From: Eggerthellaceae bacterium
GTDB lineage: Bacteria > Actinomycetota > Coriobacteriia > Coriobacteriales > Eggerthellaceae
Reading direction: 5' to 3'
NCBI GenBank assembly: GCA_017511465.1
Contig: JAFWJU010000111.1
Coordinates: forward strand, 1 to 34,864
DNA length: 34,864 nucleotides
Numbering within the stretch: the stretch's first letter is position 1; each line of letters starts with the position of its first letter. Shown here in pieces: positions 7,746 through 15,772 of the stretch. The notes beneath the pieces were generated by a model that saw nothing but the letters and a program-made list of their open reading frames with translations, had not been told where the DNA came from and searched no databases. The position numbers and the translations under genes are program-made.

Positions 7746-9617
7746 CTAATCCGCGAACTGCGCGTTGTACAGCTCGGCGTAGAAGCCGTCTTTCGCCAAC
7801 AACTCGCCGTGCGTGCCCTGCTCGACGATGTCGCCGTCGCGCAAGACGATGATCAAATCGGCGTTGCGGATGGTGGAAAGCCGGTGCGCGATGACGAACG
7901 ACGTGCGGTCGGCCATGAGATCGTCCATCGCGGCTTGGATGCGCTCCTCGGTGCGCGTGTCGACCGAGCTGGTGGCCTCGTCGAGCACGAGCATGCGACG
8001 GTTGGCCAAGAACGCGCGGGCGATGGTCAACAACTGGCGCTGGCCGGCCGAGATGTTGCTGGCGTCCTCGTTGATCTCGCAGTCGTAACCGCCGGGAAGC
8101 GTCTCGATGAAATGGTGGGCGAACGCGCGGCGGGCGGCTTCTTCCACTTCCTCGTCGGTGGCGTCGGGCTTGCCGTAGCGGATGTTCTCGCGGACGGTGC
8201 CGTTGAACAGCCACGTGTCTTGCAGCACCATGCCGAACATCTCACGCACGTCGTCGCGCTCGATGTCGCGCACGTCGACGCCGCCGATCCTGATAGCGCC
8301 GCCTTGCGCGTCGTAGAAGCGCATGAGCAACTTGACCAACGTGGTCTTGCCCGCGCCGGTCGGGCCGACGAACGCCACGGTTTGGCCCTCGCGCACCTTT
8401 GCGCTGAAATCCTTGATGATGGCCTTGTCGGAATCGTAGCCGAAACGCACGTGGTCGAACTCGACCGTGCACGGCAAGTCGTCGGTGGGAACGCCCTGCT
8501 CTTCGGGGGCTTCCTCGTCGGCCTCGAGGAACTCGAACACGCGCTCGGCTGCAGCCGCCGTCAGCTGCAACACGTTGCTGACCTGGGCTAACTGCGTGAT
8601 GGGCTGCGTGAAATTCTTGACATACTGGATGAACGCCTGGATGTCGCCTACCGTGATGACGCCCTGCACGGCGAACACGCTGCCCATGATGGCCACGACG
8701 ACGTAGCCAAGGTTGCCGATGACGTCCATGACGGGACGCATGAGGCCGCTGAGGAACTGCGACTTCCACGCGCTTTCATACAGCTTCTCGTTCGTGGCGT
8801 CGAACTCGTCGATGGCGGCTTGCTCGCGCCCGAACGCTTTTACGATGGCGTGGCCCGAGAACATCTCCTCGATTTGGCCGTCGATGGCGCCAAGGTTGGC
8901 CTGTTGCGCGTAGAAGTGCTTTTGCGAGCGCTTCACGATGACGCGGATGAGCACAATGGACACCGGCACGATGAGCAGCGTGACCAGCGTCATGGGGATG
9001 TTGATGTAGAACATGATGGCCAGAACGCCCACGAGCGTGACGACTGCGCGCAGCAATTCGGAAATGCCCTGATTGAGGCTTTGGCCAAGCGTGTCGACGT
9101 CGTTGGTGATGCGCGAAAGGGTGTCGCCCGTGCTCGTGCGCTCGAAGTAACCCACGGGCAGGCGGTCGATCTTCTCGGATATCTCGCGCCTCAGCTCGTA
9201 GCATGTCTTCTGCGAGACGTACGTGAGCACCCAGCCCTGCACGAACTGGCACACAGCAGACGCCAGGTAGATGGCCAGCGTGGTCACGAGGATGGTCCAG
9301 ATGGCGTCGAAGTTAATGCCGCCCGTACCCTCGACCTTGGCGACGATGCCGTTGAACAGCTCGGTCGTGGCAGTCGAGAGCACCTTGGGCCCGATGACGT
9401 TGAACGCCGTCGACCCGATGGCGAACACGAGCGCAGCCAGCATGGCGAACTTGAACCGGCCCATGAAGCGCACGAGTTTTTTAACCGTGCCCTTGAAATC
9501 GCGTGGCTTCTCGGTGACGATCATGCGTCCCGCCGGACCGCCGGGCCGGTAACCGCGCTTCTTGCGTTGTGCGGTCTGCGCTAAATCGCGCTCTTGCGCC
9601 TCGTCGTATTCGCTCAT
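7746..9617 (-). CDS. heterodimeric ABC exporter subunit (catalytic-site half)
   Basis: This 623-residue type IV ABC exporter half-transporter has six membrane helices (about residues 50-340) followed by a nucleotide-binding domain with Walker A GPTGAGKTT, Q-loop VLQDTWLF, signature ISAGQRQLLTIARA, Walker B MLVLDEATSSVD and H-loop IAHRLSTIRNAD. The catalytic Glu and switch His are present but the signature deviates from LSGGQ (Ala for Gly). Its partner has the opposite defects, so the pair would have one consensus and one degenerate ATP site, as in BmrCD, EfrCD or TM287/288. The N-terminus has a polar extension of about 40 residues rich in Arg and Gly. It overlaps the partner gene by four bases (ATGA). 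Substrate is unknown; drug or lipid export is the family norm. Confidence 0.93.
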   Translation of the reverse strand: MSEYDEAQERDLAQTAQRKKRGYRPGGPAGRMIVTEKPRDFKGTVKKLVRFMGRFKFAMLAALVFAIGSTAFNVIGPKVLSTATTELFNGIVAKVEGTGGINFDAIWTILVTTLAIYLASAVCQFVQGWVLTYVSQKTCYELRREISEKIDRLPVGYFERTSTGDTLSRITNDVDTLGQSLNQGISELLRAVVTLVGVLAIMFYINIPMTLVTLLIVPVSIVLIRVIVKRSQKHFYAQQANLGAIDGQIEEMFSGHAIVKAFGREQAAIDEFDATNEKLYESAWKSQFLSGLMRPVMDVIGNLGYVVVAIMGSVFAVQGVITVGDIQAFIQYVKNFTQPITQLAQVSNVLQLTAAAAERVFEFLEADEEAPEEQGVPTDDLPCTVEFDHVRFGYDSDKAIIKDFSAKVREGQTVAFVGPTGAGKTTLVKLLMRFYDAQGGAIRIGGVDVRDIERDDVREMFGMVLQDTWLFNGTVRENIRYGKPDATDEEVEEAARRAFAHHFIETLPGGYDCEINEDASNISAGQRQLLTIARAFLANRRMLVLDEATSSVDTRTEERIQAAMDDLMADRTSFVIAHRLSTIRNADLIIVLRDGDIVEQGTHGELLAKDGFYAELYNAQFAD

Positions 9618-11821
9618 TGCGCTTCACCCCCTTCGAGTTCTTCGGGGGAAAGCTGGGAGTAGGCGATTTCGCGGTATTGGTCGCACGTGCGCAGCAAATC
9701 GGCATGCGTGCCCTCGCCCACGATGCGGCCCTCGTCGAGCACGATGATCTTGTCTGCGCGCATGACCGTGGCGATGCGCTGCGCGACGACGACCTGCGTC
9801 TTGCCGGGCAAACGCTCGGCTAAAGCCTTGCGCAACGCAGCGTCGGTCTTGTAGTCGAGCGCCGAGAAGCTGTCGTCGAACAGCAATGCGCGCGCATCGG
9901 TTGCAAGGGCGCGGGCGATAGCCAGGCGCTGGCGCTGACCACCCGAAACGTTCGTGCCACCCTGCGTGATTTCGGCTTGCAAGCCGTCTTCCTTCGATTC
10001 TACGAGCTCGGTCGCCTGCGCTATGTCGATGGCCTCGCGGATGCGCGCCTCGTCGATGTCGTCTCCGCCATAGCCGACGTTCGACTCGATCGTGCCCGTG
10101 AACAGGAAGGCGCGCTGCGGCACGTAACCGAACTGGGTGCGCAGGTCGTGCAGGGGCATGTCGCGCACGTCTACCCCGTCGATGCGCACGGCGCCTTCGC
10201 AGACGTCGTAGAAACGCTCTATGAGCTTGAGGACCGTGGATTTACCCGACCCCGTCGCGCCGATGATGGCGAACGTCTTGCCCGCATCTGCCGTGAACGA
10301 CACATCGCGCAGCACGTATTCGCTGGCGTCGTCGTAACGGAACGACACGTGGTCGAACTCGATCGTGACGCCTTGTTCGCCAGGCAGGCTCTCCCCCTGC
10401 CGATTTGGCGAGCTGCGACGAATGGAGGCGCGGCGGGAGCGAGGACTGTCTGAGCCCGCGAAGCGGGCGAGTTCCGCAGCTGCCGCGCCAGAATGAGGAG
10501 CGGTTAGCTCGCTTAAGGCAGGGGGAGAGCCTGCCTGGCGAACAACCCCCTCGCCCGAGCACGCAGGATCGCAGATGGACACTTCCGCTTCCAACACTTC
10601 GTCGATACGGCCGGCGGAGACGTCGGCACGCGGCGCGATGATGGCCAGCATCGACAACATGAGGAAGCCCATGATGATGACCAGCGAATACGTGATGAAC
10701 GCGATAAGGTCGCCCGTTTGGATGTTGCCGGCGTCGATTTGCCCGGCGCCGACCCACACGATGACGACCGAGACCAGGTTCATGATGACCATCATGATGG
10801 GGAACAAGAACGTCATGACGCGGTTCGTGAACAACTGCGTGCGCATGAGGTTCATGCTGGCCACGTCGAAGCGGTCCTCCTCGTGCTGCTGTTGGCCGAA
10901 CGCGCGCACAACCTGAACGCCGGTAAGGCGCTCGCGCGACACGAGGTTCACGCGGTCGATCAGCTTCTGCATGATCTTGAACTTGGGCATGGCGATGGCC
11001 ATGAGAATCAGCACGACGACGACAATTGCCGCAATGGCCAAGCCGATGACCCAGCCCATCGACACGTCCATGCGCGAGATCATGATGATGCCGCCGATGG
11101 CCAGGATGGGAGCGTACAGCACCATGCGCAACAACATGATGCTCATCATCTGAATCTGCTGCACGTCGTTCGTTCCACGCGTGATGAGCGACGCTGCCGA
11201 GAAGCGCTGCACCTCGGCATCGGAGAACGACATGACCTTGTGGAACAGGCTGTTTCGCAGCTCGCGGCCAATCTTCGCGCCCGTGCGCGACGCGACGAGG
11301 CCCACAAGCGTGGCAATGCACATCGACAACAGCACGAAACCCATCATCTTCAGAGCCGTGAACAGCAGCGACTTCAGCTGCATGGCGTTCATGTCGTAGC
11401 CGAGGCCCGCGTATTCCGCCCGTGCGGCGGCAATGGCCTGTTGGCCGACCAGATCCTCGTCAACTGCCTCGTCGCCTCCCATGAACGCGACCACGAGCGG
11501 GCGCTCGACGACGGCATCGAGCTCGGCGCGATGCTCCTGGCCATATGCGTTCAACTGGTAAGTCCCCGATTCGGACACGTCATATGAAGCCGCGAACAGT
11601 CGGGCGTCGTCGCCCGACAACTGCGCAGCAACCGTATCGTACGTACCCGCGCTCAGCTCGGTGGTCGACGCATGGTCGACGCCCGCCTGCTGGATTCCCA
11701 CGTCCACGATTTCGGACGTGTAGTTCGGCAACATGAGGTCGCAAAACGCTTGTCCGATGAGCAGCAAGAAAACGAGCGCCACCGCGCCCAAATGCTTGCC
11801 CAGGTATTTGAACAGCCTCAT
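9614..11821 (-). CDS. heterodimeric ABC exporter subunit (degenerate-site half) with in-frame repeat insertion
   Basis: This 735-residue half-transporter is first in the operon. After helix 1 it has a large extracellular loop (about residues 35-150), seen in BmrC/EfrC-type subunits, and then helices 2-6. The nucleotide-binding domain has Walker A GATGSGKST and signature VSGGQRQRLAIARA. The Walker B is followed by Asp instead of the catalytic Glu (LLFDDSFSALD) and the H-loop His is Gln (VVVAQRIATV). This complements the deviating signature of its partner. The linker between membrane and ATPase domains contains about 58 foreign residues (about 426-483, including GAAAAELARFAGSDSPR) encoded by a foldback repeat at 10373-10545. 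The frame stays open through it. The start is supported by GGAGG six bases upstream. A promoter with operator-like repeats lies at 11848-11891. Confidence 0.92.
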   Translation of the reverse strand: MRLFKYLGKHLGAVALVFLLLIGQAFCDLMLPNYTSEIVDVGIQQAGVDHASTTELSAGTYDTVAAQLSGDDARLFAASYDVSESGTYQLNAYGQEHRAELDAVVERPLVVAFMGGDEAVDEDLVGQQAIAAARAEYAGLGYDMNAMQLKSLLFTALKMMGFVLLSMCIATLVGLVASRTGAKIGRELRNSLFHKVMSFSDAEVQRFSAASLITRGTNDVQQIQMMSIMLLRMVLYAPILAIGGIIMISRMDVSMGWVIGLAIAAIVVVVLILMAIAMPKFKIMQKLIDRVNLVSRERLTGVQVVRAFGQQQHEEDRFDVASMNLMRTQLFTNRVMTFLFPIMMVIMNLVSVVIVWVGAGQIDAGNIQTGDLIAFITYSLVIIMGFLMLSMLAIIAPRADVSAGRIDEVLEAEVSICDPACSGEGVVRQAGSPPALSELTAPHSGAAAAELARFAGSDSPRSRRASIRRSSPNRQGESLPGEQGVTIEFDHVSFRYDDASEYVLRDVSFTADAGKTFAIIGATGSGKSTVLKLIERFYDVCEGAVRIDGVDVRDMPLHDLRTQFGYVPQRAFLFTGTIESNVGYGGDDIDEARIREAIDIAQATELVESKEDGLQAEITQGGTNVSGGQRQRLAIARALATDARALLFDDSFSALDYKTDAALRKALAERLPGKTQVVVAQRIATVMRADKIIVLDEGRIVGEGTHADLLRTCDQYREIAYSQLSPEELEGGEAQ
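10373..10545. repeat. foldback repeat element, copy 2 (inserted in frame inside an ABC exporter gene)
   Basis: Perfect 29-base inverted arms lie at 10373-10401 and 10517-10545, both containing GGCAGGCTCTCCCCCTGCC or its complement. The enclosed core includes a smaller hairpin (GCCCGC, GAA, GCGGGC) and is 60/71 identical to copy 1 (10508-10438 against 3526-3596). The element is translated on the minus strand as part of the exporter linker, with no stop and no frameshift. In-frame palindromic insertions of this kind resemble the Rickettsia palindromic elements in behaviour, though not demonstrably in sequence. Confidence 0.85.
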
Positions 11822-11847
11822 GCGAATCCTCCAGATTATTCCGCATA

Positions 11848-11876
11848 AGTCTATCGTTTTGACTAATGTTTGTCAG
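11848..11876 (-). promoter_or_regulatory. sigma70-type promoter of the ABC exporter operon with overlapping operator
   Basis: On the minus strand CTGACA (11876-11871) and TAGACT (11853-11848) are separated by exactly 17 bases, about 27 bases upstream of the first exporter ATG. The -35 and spacer contain the inverted repeat TGAC-N8-GTCA (11860-11875), placed where a MarR- or TetR-like repressor could block polymerase. No regulator gene is visible in the window. Confidence 0.6.
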
Positions 11877-11891
11877 TTTCGGTTCCGAAAC
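11876..11891. promoter_or_regulatory. 16-base inverted repeat, candidate operator
   Basis: GTTTCGGTTCCGAAAC has perfect 7-base arms around TT and lies immediately upstream of the exporter -35 box, between the divergent exporter and methyltransferase genes. Its position suggests a regulator binding site; no cognate regulator is visible. Confidence 0.45.
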
Positions 11892-12034
11892 AACTCAGCA
11901 AAACGACCATACACATCACACGCCGATTTTCCGCATGCCGCCGACCGCTCGAAAGCGCAATTCGCTTGATTACCCCGATGCGAGCAAGTACCATCTCGGT
12001 GTTGCTAACTGCAAACTCTTGCCACGGAGATGAA

Positions 12035-12838
12035 ATGGGCGATAGCGCCACACGCGAACGCGAGTCGTGCTCGAACATCACGATGTCCGAGTATTGGAAC
12101 GAGTGGGCGCAGAAGTGCTCTGAAGACGTAGTCGACGCACTTGCCGATGAAAGGCACGGCGTATGGGAAACCGCCTTGGCCCGTGCGCTCGAGGGCGTGT
12201 TGGTCGAGGCTGTCATGTTCGGTCATACGCCGCGCATCGCAGACTTGGGCTGCGGACCCGGTTTCTTCTCGGCACTCTTGGCCGAAATGGACTGCGAGGT
12301 CGATGCCGTCGACATCAGTCCCGACATGATTGAGCTAGCCAAGAGGAACGTCGCCCTGGCAGCACCCGATAGCATCGTCAGGTTCCACACGTGCAGCCTG
12401 TTTTCCCTCCCCTTCGAAAGCAACACGTTCGATGCATGCGTGTCGCGCGACTCCGTCTGGCTCATGCGCGATCCGAAGGCCGCCTACGCTGAATGGCTGC
12501 GCGTGCTGAGGCCCGGCGGGAAGCTCATCGTATTCGATGCCAATTGGCACGGATATCTTGCCGATGTCCTGCAGGGCGCTGGCCAGCTGGATGACATGCC
12601 CGAAGTCAGAAACCTCGAAGCGCAAGCGCTCGCTACCGAGCACAAGCATTGCGCGGACATCGTTGCGGCGCTGCCGCTGACATCCGCCCTGCGCCCGCAG
12701 TGGGATGTGGACACGCTCGCGGAGCTCGGCGTCAAATGGGTCCATGCGGACGTGGACGTGTGGAGGCAGCTATGGACCCGAAAAGAGCAGGAGCGCTACG
12801 CGAGCTCGCCACTGTTCGTAATCGAAGCCGTGAAATAG
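12035..12838 (+). CDS. class I SAM-dependent methyltransferase
   Basis: This 267-residue methyltransferase has the Rossmann-type fold of class I enzymes. Motif I is IADLGCGPGFFSALL near residue 70. The acidic residue after strand 2 is in VDAVDISPDMI, a motif II-like FDACVSRDSVW follows, and the motif III region is LRVLRPGGKLIVFDANWHGYL. The pattern is that of the UbiE/Methyltransf_11 group acting on small molecules. The substrate is not deducible. The start at ATG 12035 is preferred over an upstream in-frame start at 11870, which reads through an unlikely basic sequence. An ACGGAG lies about six bases before 12035. The gene is divergent from the ABC exporter operon, with possible operators in the shared 213-base interval. 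Confidence 0.85.
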   Translation: MGDSATRERESCSNITMSEYWNEWAQKCSEDVVDALADERHGVWETALARALEGVLVEAVMFGHTPRIADLGCGPGFFSALLAEMDCEVDAVDISPDMIELAKRNVALAAPDSIVRFHTCSLFSLPFESNTFDACVSRDSVWLMRDPKAAYAEWLRVLRPGGKLIVFDANWHGYLADVLQGAGQLDDMPEVRNLEAQALATEHKHCADIVAALPLTSALRPQWDVDTLAELGVKWVHADVDVWRQLWTRKEQERYASSPLFVIEAVK

Positions 12839-12868
12839 GTTGGCGTCGTTTGATACCCGCACTTGGAG

Positions 12869-12874
12869 TATCAT
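12869..12874 (+). promoter_or_regulatory. -10 box of an apparently leaderless gene
   Basis: TATCAT ends nine bases before ATG 12884, the same spacing as at the HAD gene (6554-6559). No Shine-Dalgarno sequence fits between. Transcription would begin at or beside the start codon. Confidence 0.45.
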
Positions 12875-12883
12875 GAGCGCATT

Positions 12884-13618
12884 ATGCCGAGCTGGAACAT
12901 CCATACCGCACATGTCGAACGCCTCCTTACGCGCCACGACGCGCAGGACCTGGGCATAGCCGACGTAAACGCGTTTTTGTTTGGCAACTACGTGCCGGAT
13001 ATCTACTTGGGATTCATGGTCCCCGACACGACGTTCCGCATCGATTATTGTCTGACCCACTTGGCAGAGCCGGGTCTAACGCCGTTGCCCGAAGCGGACA
13101 GGTTTTGGAACTCGTGCATCGCGCGCCGTCTTCCAACTGTCGACGCGCGGGTTTCGCTCACGCTGGGTGTATGGGCGCACCTCGTAGCCGACCGCATTTA
13201 CAACGGCAACTTCAAAGCCTTTTGCGCAACGCATGACACGCCGCGCGGCGACGAGTTGCGCGTGATGAAACAAGGGGATTTCAACTTGTTCGGCCATACC
13301 CTTGGCATCTCGAGCCTCGTGGAAGTAACCCCCGACCTGCTTGACGCTGCGAACAGCTTCCGCCAATACAGCGTGTTGCCCGCCGATGCCAAGCGAGCCG
13401 TCGAGGTGGCGAATGCCATCGTCTGCGGAGAGCTGGCGCAACCGAACCATGACGCTTACCAGCTGCTGACCGACGAATGGCTGACCGACACGTTCGATGA
13501 ATGCGACGGGATACTGGGCAGATGGCTCTTGGCATGGCAAGAGCTTGCGCGCGCCGGCAAACCGGTGAAGGCCGCCGATGTGCGCGCAAAAGCGGGATTG
13601 CCCGCATTCGGGGAATAG
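12884..13618 (+). CDS. zinc-dependent phospholipase C-like protein
   Basis: This 244-residue protein resembles the zinc-dependent phospholipase C / S1-P1 nuclease fold as annotated in many anaerobes. The N-terminus reads MPSWNIHTAHVERLL, with early Trp and His residues that act as metal ligands in the family. FLFGNYVPDIYLGF, a His in CLTHLAEPG and the helix LGVWAHLVADRIYN follow, the latter with the HxxxD pair typical of the zinc site. There is no signal peptide, so unlike secreted phospholipases it may be cytoplasmic. The substrate is unknown. The ATG at 12884 is chosen over a TTG at 12863 because homology starts at MPSWN. The gene appears leaderless, with TATCAT nine bases upstream. It follows the methyltransferase by 45 bases and is convergent with the patatin gene. 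Confidence 0.72.
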   Translation: MPSWNIHTAHVERLLTRHDAQDLGIADVNAFLFGNYVPDIYLGFMVPDTTFRIDYCLTHLAEPGLTPLPEADRFWNSCIARRLPTVDARVSLTLGVWAHLVADRIYNGNFKAFCATHDTPRGDELRVMKQGDFNLFGHTLGISSLVEVTPDLLDAANSFRQYSVLPADAKRAVEVANAIVCGELAQPNHDAYQLLTDEWLTDTFDECDGILGRWLLAWQELARAGKPVKAADVRAKAGLPAFGE

Positions 13619-13668
13619 CAAACGAAGCGCGAGGCGCGCATCGTAAACGCATAAAGCGGTAGCGTCTC

Positions 13669-14565
13669 TTATGCTTCGGCTTTTTCCAGGAAGTCCAGCA
13701 AGCGACCCCAGTCACGGTGGATCTGGCGGTACCCGCTTTCGAAATTGCGCATGAGCTCGTCGAAATCGCGCTCGTATCCCGAAAGCGTCAGGTCGTCGCA
13801 GTAGAACACGTACGCCTTCCCCTCGCTTTCCCATTTGTCGAGCATGTCGCAAGCGAGGTTGTAACGTGCGTTGCGCGTGAGCATGGCGTCGCGCATGAGC
13901 GGACGGCGCCAGAAGAACGCGCGCGCCCATTCGTTGCCATCGGCTGGCTTGCGGTATCCGCGTTTGCGCGTGCGCACGACGAACACCTTGTCGAAGCCGT
14001 CTGCCTGGATGCGCGCAAGCGGCAAGCCCCCGCCGACGGCAAAACCGCCGTCATAGCAGTAACAGCCGTTGATCTTGGGCGGCGGCATCATCAGCGGCAC
14101 AGTGGAACTCGCCCGTACACGCACCATGAGCTCTTCGGTCGTGCGCATCTCGTCTTTGCGGAAGAACAGGCTACGTCCGGTGTCGCGTTCGAATGCCGCG
14201 ATGGTCGCTTTGGCGGGGTTCGCGTTGAACGTGTCGATGTCGAACGGCAGAGGGCCGTCTGGCAAGCCCGCTTGCTCGTAAATGTAGTGAGCGTTGAACA
14301 AGCCCTTGTGCTGCAAGAACGTCGCCACGTTGCCGATGCTCGGCAAGTGGACGAACTCGGTGAACGATCCGACAGTGCGGTTGATGTCGCGCGATACGTA
14401 ATTGACGGTGTTCGAACTGCCCGCGCTGATGCCGTATACGTTGTCGAAGTACAGGCCTTGCTCGAGCATGTAAGCCGCGACGGCGCACGTGTAGGCGCAC
14501 CGCATGCTGCCGCCCTCGAACAGGAGGGCGGTCTTGAACACGTTGCTTTCGAGGTCCTTTTCCAT
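13669..14565 (-). CDS. patatin-like phospholipase family protein
   Basis: This 298-residue lipid acyl hydrolase of the patatin/RssA type uses a Ser-Asp dyad. The oxyanion-hole glycines are in LLFEGGSMRCAYTCAV near residue 15, the nucleophile is in YGISAGSSN near residue 45, and the catalytic Asp is in YDGGFAVGGGLPL near residue 173. All catalytic elements are intact. There is no signal peptide or membrane helix, which suggests an intracellular enzyme acting at the membrane face. The start ATG at 14565 has only a weak purine-rich sequence upstream, and translation control is unclear. The neighbouring gene upstream on the same strand encodes an alpha/beta hydrolase of lipase type, and the convergent gene looks like a phospholipase C, so lipid turnover may be a shared theme; that link is inference. 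Confidence 0.9.
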   Translation of the reverse strand: MEKDLESNVFKTALLFEGGSMRCAYTCAVAAYMLEQGLYFDNVYGISAGSSNTVNYVSRDINRTVGSFTEFVHLPSIGNVATFLQHKGLFNAHYIYEQAGLPDGPLPFDIDTFNANPAKATIAAFERDTGRSLFFRKDEMRTTEELMVRVRASSTVPLMMPPPKINGCYCYDGGFAVGGGLPLARIQADGFDKVFVVRTRKRGYRKPADGNEWARAFFWRRPLMRDAMLTRNARYNLACDMLDKWESEGKAYVFYCDDLTLSGYERDFDELMRNFESGYRQIHRDWGRLLDFLEKAEA

Positions 14566-14663
14566 AGCTTCACTACCGCAATCGCCCTATTTGGCTAGCG
14601 GATGTCTTGATGTCCCAAATATGCACCACTTGACTATGCTAGCCGGTCGTATCCTTGCATTGT

Positions 14664-14731
14664 ACGCGGGGGCCTTGCACGTTCAGCATACGTCTGCACA
14701 GTCCCTTTGTTCACCTGGTCGGCCCCCGCGT
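14664..14731. repeat. REP-like palindromic intergenic repeat
   Basis: ACGCGGGGGCC (14664-14674) and GGCCCCCGCGT (14721-14731) are perfect 11-base inverted arms enclosing 46 bases. The interior contains ACAGTCCCTTT, whose complement AAAGGGACTGT recurs in the palindrome at 15784-15818. It lies after the alpha/beta hydrolase gene and before the patatin gene on the minus strand. It could also work as a transcription-ending hairpin, although no T-run follows. Confidence 0.6.
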
Positions 14732-14741
14732 AACCCCTTTC

Positions 14742-15668
14742 CTACAGTTGCTCGAACATCCACTCGATGAGCGTGTCCTCGACATCGTCCTTGATGTCGT
14801 CGTAATTGTGAATCTCGTGGCGATACCCGGAGTACAGCCGCGTGATGACGTCATGTCCCGTGGCGGCGAGCCAGTTGGCGCACATATACACGCCCTCGCC
14901 GAAGTTGCCCACAGGGTCCTGATCGCCGGCGATGAGCAGAATCGGCAAATCGACGGTGACCTTATTCGCCCAATCCTCGCCTTCGATGCACAGCATCATG
15001 TCGATGAAGTCGCGGACGCTGATGTTGTGCACGGGTTGCGTGAATGCATCAAACGGGTCCTCGGCGTGGTCCTTTTGCACCCATGGGTCGTGGCAAATCC
15101 ACTCGTTGCCAAGCGTCACGCCCTCATCGCAGCGCGAGAACATCCAACCGAACAGGTCGTTCAGGAATTCGGGGTTGCATTCGTGGGCCTCGCCGGCCTT
15201 GACTGCGGCATCGACCTTCATGCGCGTGACGCGCGTCTGGTTGAAGATTCCCGTGGTGCCGCAGTAGATGGCGCCGGTCAGTTCGTCGCCGTACTTTGCC
15301 GAGAAGTCACGTGCGATCATCGAACCCATGGAATGGCCGAACATGAAGTACGGCAGGTCGGGATACTTCTCGCACACGATGTCCTTGAACAGCTTCTCGT
15401 CTTCCATCATGGTATGCGGACCCGCATCGCCCCAGTCGCCCCACGTGCCGTTGGCGATGGCGGTGGCGCCATGACCGACGTGATCGTTGGCGGCCACGAT
15501 GAAGCCGGCGTCCATGAGCGCGACGATCATGTGGAAATAACGGCGGGAATGCTCGCCGAACCCGTGAATCAGCTGGACAACGCCCTCGGGTTCGCAGGCG
15601 GGAACGTAAATCCAGCCTGTTACCTGGTCACGGTCATTGCTCGAGGGAAACGTGACTTCATGCAGCAT
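14742..15668 (-). CDS. alpha/beta hydrolase, monoacylglycerol-lipase-like
   Basis: This 308-residue serine hydrolase is of the lysophospholipase/monoglyceride lipase type (Hydrolase_4). The oxyanion region is VQLIHGFGEHSRRY near residue 35, the nucleophile elbow is MFGHSMGSMIA near residue 110, the acid is in LLIAGDQDPVGN, and the last catalytic His is in YSGYRHEIHN. All are present. No signal peptide is seen. The start is the ATG at 15668, with AAGGGG six bases upstream; longer in-frame readings run through the promoter and the repeat and are rejected. TATAAT at 15731-15726 is a likely -10, giving a leader of about 50 bases. It lies 104 bases downstream of the glycosyltransferase gene. Confidence 0.9.
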   Translation of the reverse strand: MLHEVTFPSSNDRDQVTGWIYVPACEPEGVVQLIHGFGEHSRRYFHMIVALMDAGFIVAANDHVGHGATAIANGTWGDWGDAGPHTMMEDEKLFKDIVCEKYPDLPYFMFGHSMGSMIARDFSAKYGDELTGAIYCGTTGIFNQTRVTRMKVDAAVKAGEAHECNPEFLNDLFGWMFSRCDEGVTLGNEWICHDPWVQKDHAEDPFDAFTQPVHNISVRDFIDMMLCIEGEDWANKVTVDLPILLIAGDQDPVGNFGEGVYMCANWLAATGHDVITRLYSGYRHEIHNYDDIKDDVEDTLIEWMFEQL

Positions 15669-15725
15669 GGAACACCCCTTCTCTCGTGTATGGAATCGCG
15701 GCGAGAGCATTCCCGCCGCGTGTTC

Positions 15726-15731
15726 ATTATA
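15726..15731 (-). promoter_or_regulatory. -10 box of the alpha/beta hydrolase gene
   Basis: A perfect TATAAT lies on the minus strand 57 bases upstream of ATG 15668. No strong -35 is found at the usual spacing. Confidence 0.5.
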
Positions 15732-15772
15732 CGACTGGCAGAAGGGTCGATGTTCGAGCCGCGGGATTTGAG

